From Lewinellaceae bacterium (GTDB taxonomy: Bacteria; Bacteroidota; Bacteroidia; Chitinophagales; Saprospiraceae), in NCBI GenBank assembly GCA_020636315.1, contig JACJYA010000010.1, positions 62,001 to 126,000 of the forward strand: 64,000 bases of DNA, written 5' to 3'. Under the pieces are notes generated by a model that searched no databases, was not told the DNA's origin, and saw only the letters and a list, made by a program, of their open reading frames with translations. Shown piece after piece: positions 35,411-44,427 of the stretch (position 1 is the first letter of the stretch; every line of letters begins with the position of its first letter). Made by a program: the position numbers and the translations under genes.

Positions 35411-38041
35411 ATGGAAAAAAATACTATACTGCTCACTTGCCTGTGCCTGCTGTTCGCCACTTCAGTGCCAGCACAGAAAGAAGCCTCATTTGAATCCAGG
35501 TTCAGCACCGAACAACTGCACGACGCTCCGGCAGCGCTGATCCCTTTCCCCCGGGAATGGAGTTGGGAAGGGAATTACCTGGAGCTTTCGGGGCTATTTC
35601 TGGCCCAGGCGGAGGCCTTGTCCCCTTCTTTGATCCGGATTTGGAAAAGTATCACCCACTTTTATGGCCTTAGCGAAAGCCCGGAGGAAGGCATGGAGAT
35701 ACTGTTCAAAGAGGACGACAGCCTGGGGCCTGAAGCCTATAAGTTGAGGGTTTCTGAAAAGAGTATTGAAATAACGGCTTCCGCCGATGCCGGCCGCTTC
35801 TATGCCCTGCAAACCCTGAAGCAGCTGATCAGCCAGGAAGGAGAAAGCCGCCGCCTTCCCCTTTGCACCATCAGCGACTGGCCGGCCTATCCGGTGCGCG
35901 GGTTCATGATCGATGTCGGCCGCAATTTCCAAAGCCTGGCATCCCTGAAAAAGCAGCTGGACATCATGTCGCAGTATAAGCTGAACACTTTCCACTGGCA
36001 CCTCACCGACCGGCCGGCCTGGCGCATTGAGAGCAAGCGGTATCCCCAACTCACCGACGCCGCCAACCACCGCCCCACCCGCGACCCGGGGAAGTTCTAC
36101 TCCTATGACGATATCCGGGAATTGATCGGTTATGCCCGGGAAAGGCATATTGCTATTATTCCGGAGATCGACATGCCGGGCCATAGCGACTCTTTTTCAA
36201 AGGCCATGGGCGTAAAGATGGAGTCTGAGGAAGGCATGGAGATCCTCGAAAATGTCCTGGAGGAGTTCTTCGCCGAGATCCCAACGGAAGACTGCCCCAT
36301 TATTCACATCGGGTCTGATGAGGTGCGGATTGACAATCCGGAGGAATTCATTTCCAGAATGGTTGGCATCTGTGAGGCCAACGGGCGAAAGGTAGTCGTC
36401 TGGAACCCTGGCCTGAACGCCTCCGACAGCGTCATTCGCCAGACCTGGCAGGGGCGGCACCTCCAAAAGAGCAGCTATAAAGAGATCGATTCGTGGAATA
36501 ACTACGTGAACAACGGTGAACCCATGACCCAGGTGTTGCGGCTCTTCTTCAAGCCCATTGGCTACCCCTCCGACAATGAGGTGATCGGAGGCATCCTCTG
36601 TTTCTGGCCCGACGTCAACCTGGACAACGAAGCCGACGCCTTCCGGCAAAACCCGGTTTATCCGTCCCTGCTCACCTATGCCTGGTCCACCTGGACGGCG
36701 GGCGTCCTTCAGGCTCCCGAAGAATACTATACGGTGTTGCCCCCTAAGAACAGCGAAGCTTTTCGTTACTTCTCCGCCTTTGAGAACATGCTCGTAACCC
36801 ATGAACATAAATTCTTCACCCACGAACCATTTCAGTACTTCCTTCAATGTGATAAGGAGTGGAAGCTCGTCGGGCCTTTCGGCCAGCATGATGGCAATCT
36901 GCTCGCCGGGCCAATTAAAGAACACTATACCTCCCAGGGCCGGGAACTGGCCTGGAAGGAAGCCACCGGCAACACGCTCGTCATCAGAGACCGGTTCAAG
37001 CAGGGCGGATACTATCCTGATGCCGAACCCGGCCAAACCTATTACGCCATCACCTACATCCACTCGGATAAGGGCCGGAAAATGCACACCTGGATCGGCT
37101 TCGAAACGCCGCTGAGGGCCAACCGGACCTATACCGGCATCCCGGAGCTGGGCCAGTGGGACCCTAATGGCGGCGCCATATGGATCAATGACGAAGCCCT
37201 GCCTCCGCCCACCTGGGAAAACCCGGGGTGGCGGCCCACCAAAACCGATGGCTGGGGAACGCCCGAAGAACAGGAGGCGCCCTGGAACCAGGAGGAGCTC
37301 TACTGGACCCGCGAACCAACGGCAGTCCCGCTGAAAAAAGGCTGGAACAAAATCGTGGCCAAAATCCCCGGCACTACAGGTTATCAGAACTGGATGTTCA
37401 CCTTTGTCCCCCTGAATATGGAAGGCCTGCGGTTTTCCACTAACCCCGAAGGATTTTCCACCTATTACTTCCAGAAAAAGTCGCACTTCGAGCAGTTGCC
37501 CAACGACGAGAAGGAAATCATTTTCCTCGGCGACAGCATCACTGACGGATGTGAATGGAGCGAAATGTTCGGCAATAAGAAAATAAAGAACAGGGGGATC
37601 AGCGGAGATGTTACCCGGGGCATACTCGGCCGGATGGAAGAGGTAGTGGAATCCAAACCGGACAAAATATTCCTCATGATCGGCGTCAACGACCTCGCCC
37701 GGGGGCTGCCGGCAGAAGAAGTGGTTGACAATACCCGGCTCATCGTCCAACGCATCCGCGAGGCTTCTCCGGAAACGAAGATATACCTTCAAAGCCTGCT
37801 CCCGGTCAATGATGCCTTTGGAATGTTCGCGGGCCATACCGACAAGGGGGCGGCCATCCTGTCCGTCAACCGGGAGCTGAAAAAGATGGAAGGGCCCAAT
37901 GTGACATTTATCGGCCTCCATGAAGCTTTTGCCAACGCCGAAGGTAAGCTCAAGGCTTCTGTTACCAACGACGGTTTACACCTGAACGGGAACGGATACC
38001 AGCTGTGGGCCGAACTGATAAAAAACTACATTCAAAAATAA
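35411..38041 (+). CDS. GH20 beta-N-acetylhexosaminidase fused to an SGNH esterase
   Basis: This is an 876-aa secreted protein with signal peptide (LCLLFATSVPAQ). Residues about 40-145 form the GH20 N-terminal domain, and about 158-460 the GH20 barrel (GFMIDVGRNFQSLASLKKQLDIMS, FHWHLTD, IPEIDMPGHSD), with the catalytic pair Asp303-Glu304 in HIGSDEV. About 490-680 is a beta-rich accessory region. From about 700 a full SGNH/GDSL hydrolase follows, with Ser709 (FLGDSITDG), Asn760 (GVNDLARG) and Asp854/His857 (DGLHLNGNGY). One protein could thus remove terminal GlcNAc/GalNAc and an acetyl ester. It sits between nanA and the sialidase with 12- and 4-base gaps, clearly one operon. Confidence 0.92.
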   Translation: MEKNTILLTCLCLLFATSVPAQKEASFESRFSTEQLHDAPAALIPFPREWSWEGNYLELSGLFLAQAEALSPSLIRIWKSITHFYGLSESPEEGMEILFKEDDSLGPEAYKLRVSEKSIEITASADAGRFYALQTLKQLISQEGESRRLPLCTISDWPAYPVRGFMIDVGRNFQSLASLKKQLDIMSQYKLNTFHWHLTDRPAWRIESKRYPQLTDAANHRPTRDPGKFYSYDDIRELIGYARERHIAIIPEIDMPGHSDSFSKAMGVKMESEEGMEILENVLEEFFAEIPTEDCPIIHIGSDEVRIDNPEEFISRMVGICEANGRKVVVWNPGLNASDSVIRQTWQGRHLQKSSYKEIDSWNNYVNNGEPMTQVLRLFFKPIGYPSDNEVIGGILCFWPDVNLDNEADAFRQNPVYPSLLTYAWSTWTAGVLQAPEEYYTVLPPKNSEAFRYFSAFENMLVTHEHKFFTHEPFQYFLQCDKEWKLVGPFGQHDGNLLAGPIKEHYTSQGRELAWKEATGNTLVIRDRFKQGGYYPDAEPGQTYYAITYIHSDKGRKMHTWIGFETPLRANRTYTGIPELGQWDPNGGAIWINDEALPPPTWENPGWRPTKTDGWGTPEEQEAPWNQEELYWTREPTAVPLKKGWNKIVAKIPGTTGYQNWMFTFVPLNMEGLRFSTNPEGFSTYYFQKKSHFEQLPNDEKEIIFLGDSITDGCEWSEMFGNKKIKNRGISGDVTRGILGRMEEVVESKPDKIFLMIGVNDLARGLPAEEVVDNTRLIVQRIREASPETKIYLQSLLPVNDAFGMFAGHTDKGAAILSVNRELKKMEGPNVTFIGLHEAFANAEGKLKASVTNDGLHLNGNGYQLWAELIKNYIQK

Positions 38042-38045
38042 GGAT

Positions 38046-39659
38046 ATGCAAAAATTCACCCTGTTCCTCTTTTCTATATCCCTTTTGCTTTCTTCCGACT
38101 GCAACCAGAAAAAAGCCCTGGCCGGCGGGCCAGCCCCCCTACTGGCAGAAGCCTATTCTCCTGTGTTCCCCGTGCTCCTCGGCAAGGAACACAACCCGGT
38201 GTTCCGGATAAATGTCAAAGCAGCGGATACGGAAGAGGCCCAGGAGGTAACCCGAATAAAGGCCAGCCTCGCCGGAACCACCCGCCTGGCGGATGTTGCT
38301 TCGGTAAAAGTATTCTACACCTCCGATTCGCCGGACTTCTCCGATGATGCCCTTTTCGGGGAAGCCTCAGCCACCTCCGAAGTACTTACTATTTCCGGCA
38401 GCCAGCCGCTGAAAGCAGGCGACAACTACTTCTGGCTTTCGCTCTCCGTTAAGGAGGGGGCGGATATTCTCCACAAAGTGGCGGCGGTGGCCACCGAGGT
38501 AGGTGCGCAGACAGAAACCCTGGCCGTCCCCGAACCGGAACAACCTGCCTTGAAAAGGCTGGGGCACGCCCTGCGACAACACAACGACGACGGAGTAGAT
38601 ACCTACCGCATCCCGGGCCTGGCGACGACCAACCTGGGAACACTTATTGCCGTGTACGACATCCGTTACAACAGTGGTGTTGACCTGCAGGCGAACGTGG
38701 ACATCGGCATGAGCCGGAGCACCGACGGCGGACAAACCTGGGAACCCATGAAAGTCATCATGGATATGGGAGAATGGGGCGGCCTGCCACAGGATCAGAA
38801 CGGTATCGGCGACCCTGCCGTCCTGGTGGACCGGCAGACGAACACCATCTGGGTGGCTGCCCTTTGGGCCCACGGGCACCCGGACAAACGCACCTGGTGG
38901 GCCTCCCAACCAGGAATGAGCCCGGAAGAAACGGGGCAGCTGATGCTGTCCAAAAGTACGGATGACGGCCTCACCTGGTCACCTCCCATCAACATCACGG
39001 CCCAGATCAAAGACCCGGAGTGGTATCTCGTCCTTCAGGGCCCGGGCAAGGGCATTACTATGGAAGACGGCACGCTGGTTTTTGCCGCTCAGTTCAAAGA
39101 CAAAGACCAAATGCCCCATTCCACCATCATCTACAGCCAGGACCGGGGAGAAACCTGGAAGGCCGGAACAGGCGCTAAATCCAACACCACGGAAGCCCAG
39201 GTAGTGGAACTGTCCGGAGGAACGCTCATGCTCAACATGCGCGATAACAGAGGTAGCGGCCCGGACGGCCGGAACGGCACCGGCGCCCGCTCGGTAGCCA
39301 CCACCGCCGACCTGGGGCGCACCTGGACAGAACACCCCACCTCCCGCGAGGCGCTGCCCGAGCCCGTCTGCATGGCCAGCCTGATCAAACATTCGCGGGA
39401 GAACGATGGGCAGAGCATCCTCCTGTTCTCCAATCCGGATGACCAGTACGTCCGGGAGAATATAACCATAAAGGCCAGCGAGGACGAAGGCATGGCCTGG
39501 CCTGTAAAATACCATACCCTGATCGACGAAGGCAGAGGGGCAGGATACTCCTGCCTGACCAGCATTGACGATAATACCATCGGTATCCTTTACGAAGGCA
39601 GCCAGGCGCACCTGGTTTTTCAGAAGATCCCGCTGGAAGAATTGATGGAGGGGAACTGA
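38046..39659 (+). CDS. nanH: Exo-alpha-sialidase (GH33)
   Basis: This 537-aa exported enzyme releases terminal sialic acid from glycans. An N-terminal export signal (FTLFLFSISLLLSSDC) is present; Cys at position 19 hints at a lipoprotein but the preceding Asp is atypical. Residues about 45-170 are an Ig-like N-terminal domain found in bacterial sialidases. The catalytic propeller starts at YRIPGL with Arg188 of the arginine triad. Four Asp-boxes follow: STDGGQTW, STDDGLTW, SQDRGETW and TADLGRTW. Tyr/Glu nucleophile residues lie in the C-terminal third (AGYSCLTSIDDNTIGILYEG). It is in the operon 4 bases after the GH20 fusion. Confidence 0.93.
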   Translation: MQKFTLFLFSISLLLSSDCNQKKALAGGPAPLLAEAYSPVFPVLLGKEHNPVFRINVKAADTEEAQEVTRIKASLAGTTRLADVASVKVFYTSDSPDFSDDALFGEASATSEVLTISGSQPLKAGDNYFWLSLSVKEGADILHKVAAVATEVGAQTETLAVPEPEQPALKRLGHALRQHNDDGVDTYRIPGLATTNLGTLIAVYDIRYNSGVDLQANVDIGMSRSTDGGQTWEPMKVIMDMGEWGGLPQDQNGIGDPAVLVDRQTNTIWVAALWAHGHPDKRTWWASQPGMSPEETGQLMLSKSTDDGLTWSPPINITAQIKDPEWYLVLQGPGKGITMEDGTLVFAAQFKDKDQMPHSTIIYSQDRGETWKAGTGAKSNTTEAQVVELSGGTLMLNMRDNRGSGPDGRNGTGARSVATTADLGRTWTEHPTSREALPEPVCMASLIKHSRENDGQSILLFSNPDDQYVRENITIKASEDEGMAWPVKYHTLIDEGRGAGYSCLTSIDDNTIGILYEGSQAHLVFQKIPLEELMEGN

Positions 39660-39696
39660 GCAGATTGAAATGCACGGGGAATATGAGAATTATTAG

Positions 39697-40044
39697 CTCT
39701 ATTTTGCCCGCGTTTCTTTAAATTGGCTGTCAGATGGCAGCGACACCTGTAGTTCTCCCACCAATGTGGGAAAACACCTGCTGAATGCTTCGGCCATTTA
39801 CCTATACCCCAACCCTGCCTATAACTCATTAAGTATTCATATCAGCCTTGAAGAAAGCGTAGCCGTCCGGGCAAGCCTTTTCAACTCTGCCGGGCAGAAA
39901 GTATCCGAGGTGGTAAATGAAGAACTGAAGGCCGGCAAACACCGGTTTGAGATGAACGTACGGATGCTCCCCACTGGCGCTTATATGCTCCAAACAGAGG
40001 TGAATGGAGTATCGACGGCCTGGAAATTATTGATAACAGATTAA
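39697..40044 (+). pseudogene. 3' remnant of a T9SS cargo gene (orphan sorting domain)
   Basis: An open frame from just after a TAG at 39694 to the stop at 40042-40044 encodes a linker (LSDGSDTCSSPTNV) and then a full type A sorting domain: IYLYPNPAYNSLSIHI, ASLFNSAGQKVSEV, LPTGAYMLQT, WKLLITD. There is no signal peptide and no passenger domain, and the only start is a GTG at 39766 inside the domain edge. This is best read as the surviving tail of a larger secreted protein, left when its 5' part was deleted or replaced between the sialidase and beta-galactosidase. A translated small protein is possible but would not be exported. Confidence 0.75.
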
Positions 40045-40055
40045 AAACTGCAGCA

Positions 40056-43000
40056 ATGCGCCCATCTTTTTATTCCGTAAGTTTACCCTGCTTACTGATC
40101 TTTCTATTTATGGCCCTGGAGAGTCCCGCACAAAACAAAAGTAACATCCCGGACTGGGAAAACCCAGCCGTATTTGCGATCAATAAAATGCCACCCCATG
40201 CCGACGCTTTCCCTTACGAAAGTGAAAAGCTGGCCCTGGAAAACGGCCGCAGCCGATCCAGATGGTTCCAATCCCTGAATGGCATTTGGAAGTTCCACTG
40301 GGTAAGGAGGCCACAGGACCGGCCAGCCGGTTTCCAGGAAAAAACATTTGACGATAAGAACTGGGATGATTTTCCCGTACCCGCCAACTGGGAGGTCAAC
40401 GGCTATGGCATTCCCATCTATGTAAACACCACCTATGAATTCGGGCCGGGGCACCCCAACCCTCCGGATGTTCCGGACGATTACAACCCGGTGGGGTCCT
40501 ACCGCAAATGGTTCAACCTGGAGGAAGATTGGCTGGAGCGACAGGTCATCATTCACCTGGGCGCCGTCAAGTCCGCTTTCTACATCTGGGTGAACGGAAA
40601 GAAAGTTGGCTACAGCCAGGGAAGCAAGCTGCCCGCCGAATTCGATATCACGCCTTATGTCCAGCCCGGAAAAAACCTCGTCGCCCTCCAGGTGTACCGC
40701 TGGAGCGACGGCAGCTATCTCGAATGCCAGGACTTCTGGCGCATCAGCGGCATCGAACGGGATGTTTACCTCTACGCAGCCCCGGAAGTACACCTGTACG
40801 ACCACTTTGTGAAAGCCGGGCTGGACGAAAAATACAAAGATGGCATACTCGATATGGAATTCTCCTTCCAGGGCCTCCGGGAAACGAAGAGCGGCCTGGA
40901 CGGGTACAGCCTGGAAATCAGCCTGCAGGATGCGGAGAGCCGGGAGGTTTTCACGCAAAAGATCCCTCTTCTTCCGGATGAAAAGAACCAACTTTTTTTC
41001 AAGCAGAATATCAGCGCCCCCCGGCAGTGGTCGGCGGAAACACCTTACTTGTACGGCCTGCTGCTGACGCTGCGGGATGAAAAAGGCCAGGTGGTGGAAG
41101 CCATCACCCAAAAAGTGGGGTTCCGGCGGGTAGAGATCAAAAACGGCCAGTTTCTAGTCAATGGTAAAGCCGTTTATTTCAAAGGGGTTAACCGCCATGA
41201 GCACGACCCGGTTACCGGGCACGTCGTTTCCCGGGAGAGTATGATCCGGGATATTGAACTGATGAAACAGGCCAATATCAACGCCGTACGCACTTCTCAT
41301 TATCCCAATGACCCGCTGTGGTACCGCCTCTGTGACGAATACGGCCTTTATGTGATCGACGAGGCCAATATCGAATCCCATGGCATGGGGTACGCCCTTC
41401 ACCGCACTCTGGGCAACAACCCCGCCTGGAAACAGGCGCACCTCGCCCGGGTGACGGGCATGGTGGAACGCGATAAAAACCACGCCTGCATCGTGGGCTG
41501 GTCGATGGGCAACGAAGCGGGCAACGGAGTGAATTTCTACGCCTGCTACGACCAGATGAAAGGCCGGGACAATACCCGACCGGTACAATACGAAAGAGCT
41601 TCAAGCGGCTGGAGCGGCACCGCGCGATTTGAATGGAATACGGATGTGATCTGCCCGATGTACGCCCACGTGAAAGACCTTGAAACGATCACGAAAAACC
41701 ATCCCAACCGGCCGCTGATCCTTTGCGAGTACGCGCACGCCATGGGCAACAGCGTGGGGAATTTCCAGGAGTACTGGGATGAATTCTACGCTCACCCACG
41801 GATGCAGGGCGGTTTCATCTGGGACTGGGTGGACCAGGCCCTGCTCAAAGTGACAGCAGCGGGAGACACCATCTTCGCCTACGGCGGCGACTACGGCGGC
41901 CCGGATGTGCCCAGCGACAACAACTTCCTGTGCAACGGCCTCGTCCAGCCCGACAGACTTCCGAACCCGCACTACCAGGAGGTCAAAAAAGTGTACCAGA
42001 ATGTGCATACCGAACTGGCCGGCTCAGCTACCGGCCAACTTGCCATCACCAACCGGTATAGCTTCATCACTTTGGAACACCTTTACCTGGATTGGGAAAT
42101 TACCGCAAACGGGAAGGCCATCAAACAGGGACGGCAGGAAAAACTTGCCATCGGGCCCGGCGAAACGCAGGGCTTAACCCTCGGCTACACGCTGAACATG
42201 GAACCGGATGTCGAGTATTTCCTCTCCGTGTTCTACAAAACCAAAAAGGCAGGCAAGGCCATCCCGGCGGATTTCACGCTGGCCAAAGAGCAATTCTTAC
42301 TGGGAGGGCCGGCAATGCTGCCGGTTCCGGAAAGCAGGGCCTCAATACCACTGAAAATGGCCGAAACCGAGGAACAGATCGGCCTTTCCGGGAAGAACTT
42401 CTCCATCGTTTTTGACAAAACACGGGGCAGCATCACCTCCTTTAAGTTCGAAGGCGCCGAATATATCGAGAATGCTCTGTTGCCCAATTTCTGGCGCCCT
42501 CCTACGGATAATGACTTCGGAGCCTCTTTCCCCGAAAAGCTGGAGATATGGAAAGAGCCTTGCAACGCCATGCCACTGGTGCTCGCGGAGAGAACCGTTT
42601 CAGGAGCGGTTCAGATCACCGTCAGGCGTTCCTGCCTGGCCAACAATGCCCGGGTAAACAATATTTTCACCATCTTCCCCGACGGGCTGGTAAAAGTGGA
42701 GCAGGCTCTGGAAACCTTTTACGGCGATTATCCGATGCTCCCAAAGTTCGGCATGAGCATGGAGCTGCCTGCCGGTTTCCGCCGGATGGAATGGTACGGC
42801 CGGGGGCCGCACGAATCCTATGAAGACCGGAAAACAAGCGCGTTCATCGGCCGGTACAGTGGCACGGTGGCCGCCCAGTTCCATCCCTATATCCGGCCGC
42901 AGGAAACCGGAAACAAAACTGATGTGCGCTGGATGTACCTCAGCCGGGAAGACGGCGCAGGGCTCCTCATCAGCGGCGCTCAGCCGCTGAGCATGAGCGC

Positions 43001-43259
43001 CTGGCATTACCGGGCTGAAGACCTGGACCCCGGCCTTAAGAAAGGTCAAACCCATCACGGAGAACTGAAAGAACGCCAGTTGACGACCCTGAATATCGAC
43101 TGGAAACAGATGGGCCTAGGCGGTGACGACAGTTGGGGAGCACACCCCATGGCCAAATACAAATTGCCGTATCAGCCCTATGCCTACTCGTTCTGGTTAC
43201 TGCCGGTGAAAGGCACCGGCGGCCTGGGCGAAGCGCTGAGGAAAATGGGATATGAGTAA
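40056..43259 (+). CDS. lacZ: GH2 beta-galactosidase
   Basis: This 1067-aa exported member of the LacZ branch of GH2 should remove terminal beta-galactose. It has a signal peptide (LLIFLFMALESPAQ), sugar-binding domain (WEVNGYGIPIYVNTTYEF, GSYRKWF), immunoglobulin-like domain, TIM barrel with acid/base Glu487 (GWSMGNEAGNG) and nucleophile Glu558 (LCEYAHAMGNS), and the C-terminal small-chain domain (LPNFWRPPTDNDFG, WYGRGPHESYEDRK). Full length. Placed after the sialidase it fits exposure and removal of the galactose that carried sialic acid. It is 11 bases after the sorting-domain remnant, so it is probably still in the nan operon. Confidence 0.93.
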   Translation: MRPSFYSVSLPCLLIFLFMALESPAQNKSNIPDWENPAVFAINKMPPHADAFPYESEKLALENGRSRSRWFQSLNGIWKFHWVRRPQDRPAGFQEKTFDDKNWDDFPVPANWEVNGYGIPIYVNTTYEFGPGHPNPPDVPDDYNPVGSYRKWFNLEEDWLERQVIIHLGAVKSAFYIWVNGKKVGYSQGSKLPAEFDITPYVQPGKNLVALQVYRWSDGSYLECQDFWRISGIERDVYLYAAPEVHLYDHFVKAGLDEKYKDGILDMEFSFQGLRETKSGLDGYSLEISLQDAESREVFTQKIPLLPDEKNQLFFKQNISAPRQWSAETPYLYGLLLTLRDEKGQVVEAITQKVGFRRVEIKNGQFLVNGKAVYFKGVNRHEHDPVTGHVVSRESMIRDIELMKQANINAVRTSHYPNDPLWYRLCDEYGLYVIDEANIESHGMGYALHRTLGNNPAWKQAHLARVTGMVERDKNHACIVGWSMGNEAGNGVNFYACYDQMKGRDNTRPVQYERASSGWSGTARFEWNTDVICPMYAHVKDLETITKNHPNRPLILCEYAHAMGNSVGNFQEYWDEFYAHPRMQGGFIWDWVDQALLKVTAAGDTIFAYGGDYGGPDVPSDNNFLCNGLVQPDRLPNPHYQEVKKVYQNVHTELAGSATGQLAITNRYSFITLEHLYLDWEITANGKAIKQGRQEKLAIGPGETQGLTLGYTLNMEPDVEYFLSVFYKTKKAGKAIPADFTLAKEQFLLGGPAMLPVPESRASIPLKMAETEEQIGLSGKNFSIVFDKTRGSITSFKFEGAEYIENALLPNFWRPPTDNDFGASFPEKLEIWKEPCNAMPLVLAERTVSGAVQITVRRSCLANNARVNNIFTIFPDGLVKVEQALETFYGDYPMLPKFGMSMELPAGFRRMEWYGRGPHESYEDRKTSAFIGRYSGTVAAQFHPYIRPQETGNKTDVRWMYLSREDGAGLLISGAQPLSMSAWHYRAEDLDPGLKKGQTHHGELKERQLTTLNIDWKQMGLGGDDSWGAHPMAKYKLPYQPYAYSFWLLPVKGTGGLGEALRKMGYE

Positions 43260-43333
43260 AAAAGGTGGCGGAGCATGAGAAATATTCAGTAAAACCTACC
43301 TCTGTCATATTAAAAAATGTACATTGAGCACAT

Positions 43334-43351
43334 AACTAAACCGCTTTAGTT
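43334..43351 (+). promoter_or_regulatory. Operator O1 for the LacI-type regulator (autoregulatory)
   Basis: AACTAAACCGCTTTAGTT is a near-perfect 18-base palindrome centred on CG, typical of LacI-family sites, lying 4 bases before the regulator's GTG start. It differs from the 44390 site at four positions. Confidence 0.75.
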
Positions 43352-43355
43352 AAAA

Positions 43356-44375
43356 GTGAAAAAAATATTCTTAAAGGACATAGCAGAGGAGTTGGCCCTG
43401 TCAAAGACTACAGTCTCTTTGGTGCTGAACAATAGAGGGGATGAAAACAAGATAAGCAAAGAGACCCAAAAGCGGGTTTGGGATTTTGCCAGAAAGAAAA
43501 ATTATCAGCCCAATCAAATGGCCAGGGGGTTGAGTTTGGGAAAAAGCGAGACTATTGGATTGATCGTACCGAACATTTCAGATATTTTTTATGCCCAGAT
43601 TGCCCATCACGTTGAGCTTAAGGCCAAAGAATTCGGATACAATGTCGTTTTCAGCAGTTCAAATGAGAATGCAGGGACGGAGAAGGAACTGATCTATTCC
43701 ATGTTGAACAGGCAAATAGATGGCCTCATCATCGCTTCCACCCAAAAGAATCAGGAAGAGATCCTGGAATTAATAGAGGCCAAATTCCCATTTGTGTTGA
43801 TCGACCGGCACTATCCCGAAATAAAGGCCAACTACGTGATTGTCGATAACCTTGAAGGAGTTAAAAACATGGCCTTTCATCTGGTGAATAATGGCAGAAA
43901 GCAAATTGGCTTTATAAGTATTGAGAGCCAACTGGACGCCATGCTTCAAAGGCGCCTGGGGTATGAAATGGCACTTCAGGAGGCGGGGTTTGAAGTCAAT
44001 CCGGCAATCGTGAAAGAGCTTGACGCTTTCCACTATCAAGTAGAGATGAAGGAAACGATCAAAGAAATGGTAAGCGGATCAAACCGTGTCGATGCGATCG
44101 TTTTCACTACTCATTACTTAACGGCCTCAGGCCTAAGGGAACTGAAATCATTGAATGTTAAGGTGCCGGATGAGGTGGCCATAATCAGCTTTGATGAAAC
44201 CGGCGCATTCGACCTGGCCGACCCGCCGATCACCGCTAATCAGCAACCGGTAGAGGATATGGGAAACCTCGCGGTGGAAATTCTGGTCAACGAAATAGAA
44301 AAGAAAGATATAAAGATGGACAATCAAAGGGTTTTGAAAACCAGGCTTTTGATCCGAAGATCCTGCGGGGTTTAA
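43356..44375 (+). CDS. LacI-family transcriptional regulator
   Basis: This is a 339-aa repressor-type regulator. Residues 1 to about 60 hold the LacI HTH and hinge helix (LKDIAEELALSKTTVSLVLNN, KKNYQPNQMARGLS). About 62-339 are a periplasmic-binding-protein-like ligand domain (TIGLIVPNISDIFYAQI, DGLIIASTQKN, IISFDETGAFDLADPPITANQQP). The start is GTG at 43356. It has a matching palindrome in front of itself and another in front of the GH38 operon 52 bases downstream, so it most likely represses both and is released by a sugar or sugar acid from that pathway. Effector identity, for example mannose or mannonate, is inference. Confidence 0.93.
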   Translation: MKKIFLKDIAEELALSKTTVSLVLNNRGDENKISKETQKRVWDFARKKNYQPNQMARGLSLGKSETIGLIVPNISDIFYAQIAHHVELKAKEFGYNVVFSSSNENAGTEKELIYSMLNRQIDGLIIASTQKNQEEILELIEAKFPFVLIDRHYPEIKANYVIVDNLEGVKNMAFHLVNNGRKQIGFISIESQLDAMLQRRLGYEMALQEAGFEVNPAIVKELDAFHYQVEMKETIKEMVSGSNRVDAIVFTTHYLTASGLRELKSLNVKVPDEVAIISFDETGAFDLADPPITANQQPVEDMGNLAVEILVNEIEKKDIKMDNQRVLKTRLLIRRSCGV

Positions 44376-44389
44376 AAAATTTACTACGT

Positions 44390-44407
44390 AACTGAACCGG
44401 TTCAGTT
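44390..44407 (+). promoter_or_regulatory. Operator O2 of the mannoside operon
   Basis: AACTGAACCGGTTCAGTT is a perfect 18-base palindrome centred on CG, 20 bases before the GH38 ATG and 14 after the lacI stop. With O1 it gives the consensus AACTrAACCGsTTyAGTT. Confidence 0.85.
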
Positions 44408-44427
44408 CATAAAAACTCATTGTCGAA

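Noticed and set aside
36197..37921. 574-codon frame antisense to the GH20-SGNH gene
   Set aside because: It is a shadow of the GC-rich plus-strand gene, which has unmistakable catalytic motifs.
38046..38105. Sialidase as a clear lipoprotein
   Set aside because: A Cys is present at position 19, but the preceding Asp does not fit a normal lipobox, so only export is claimed.
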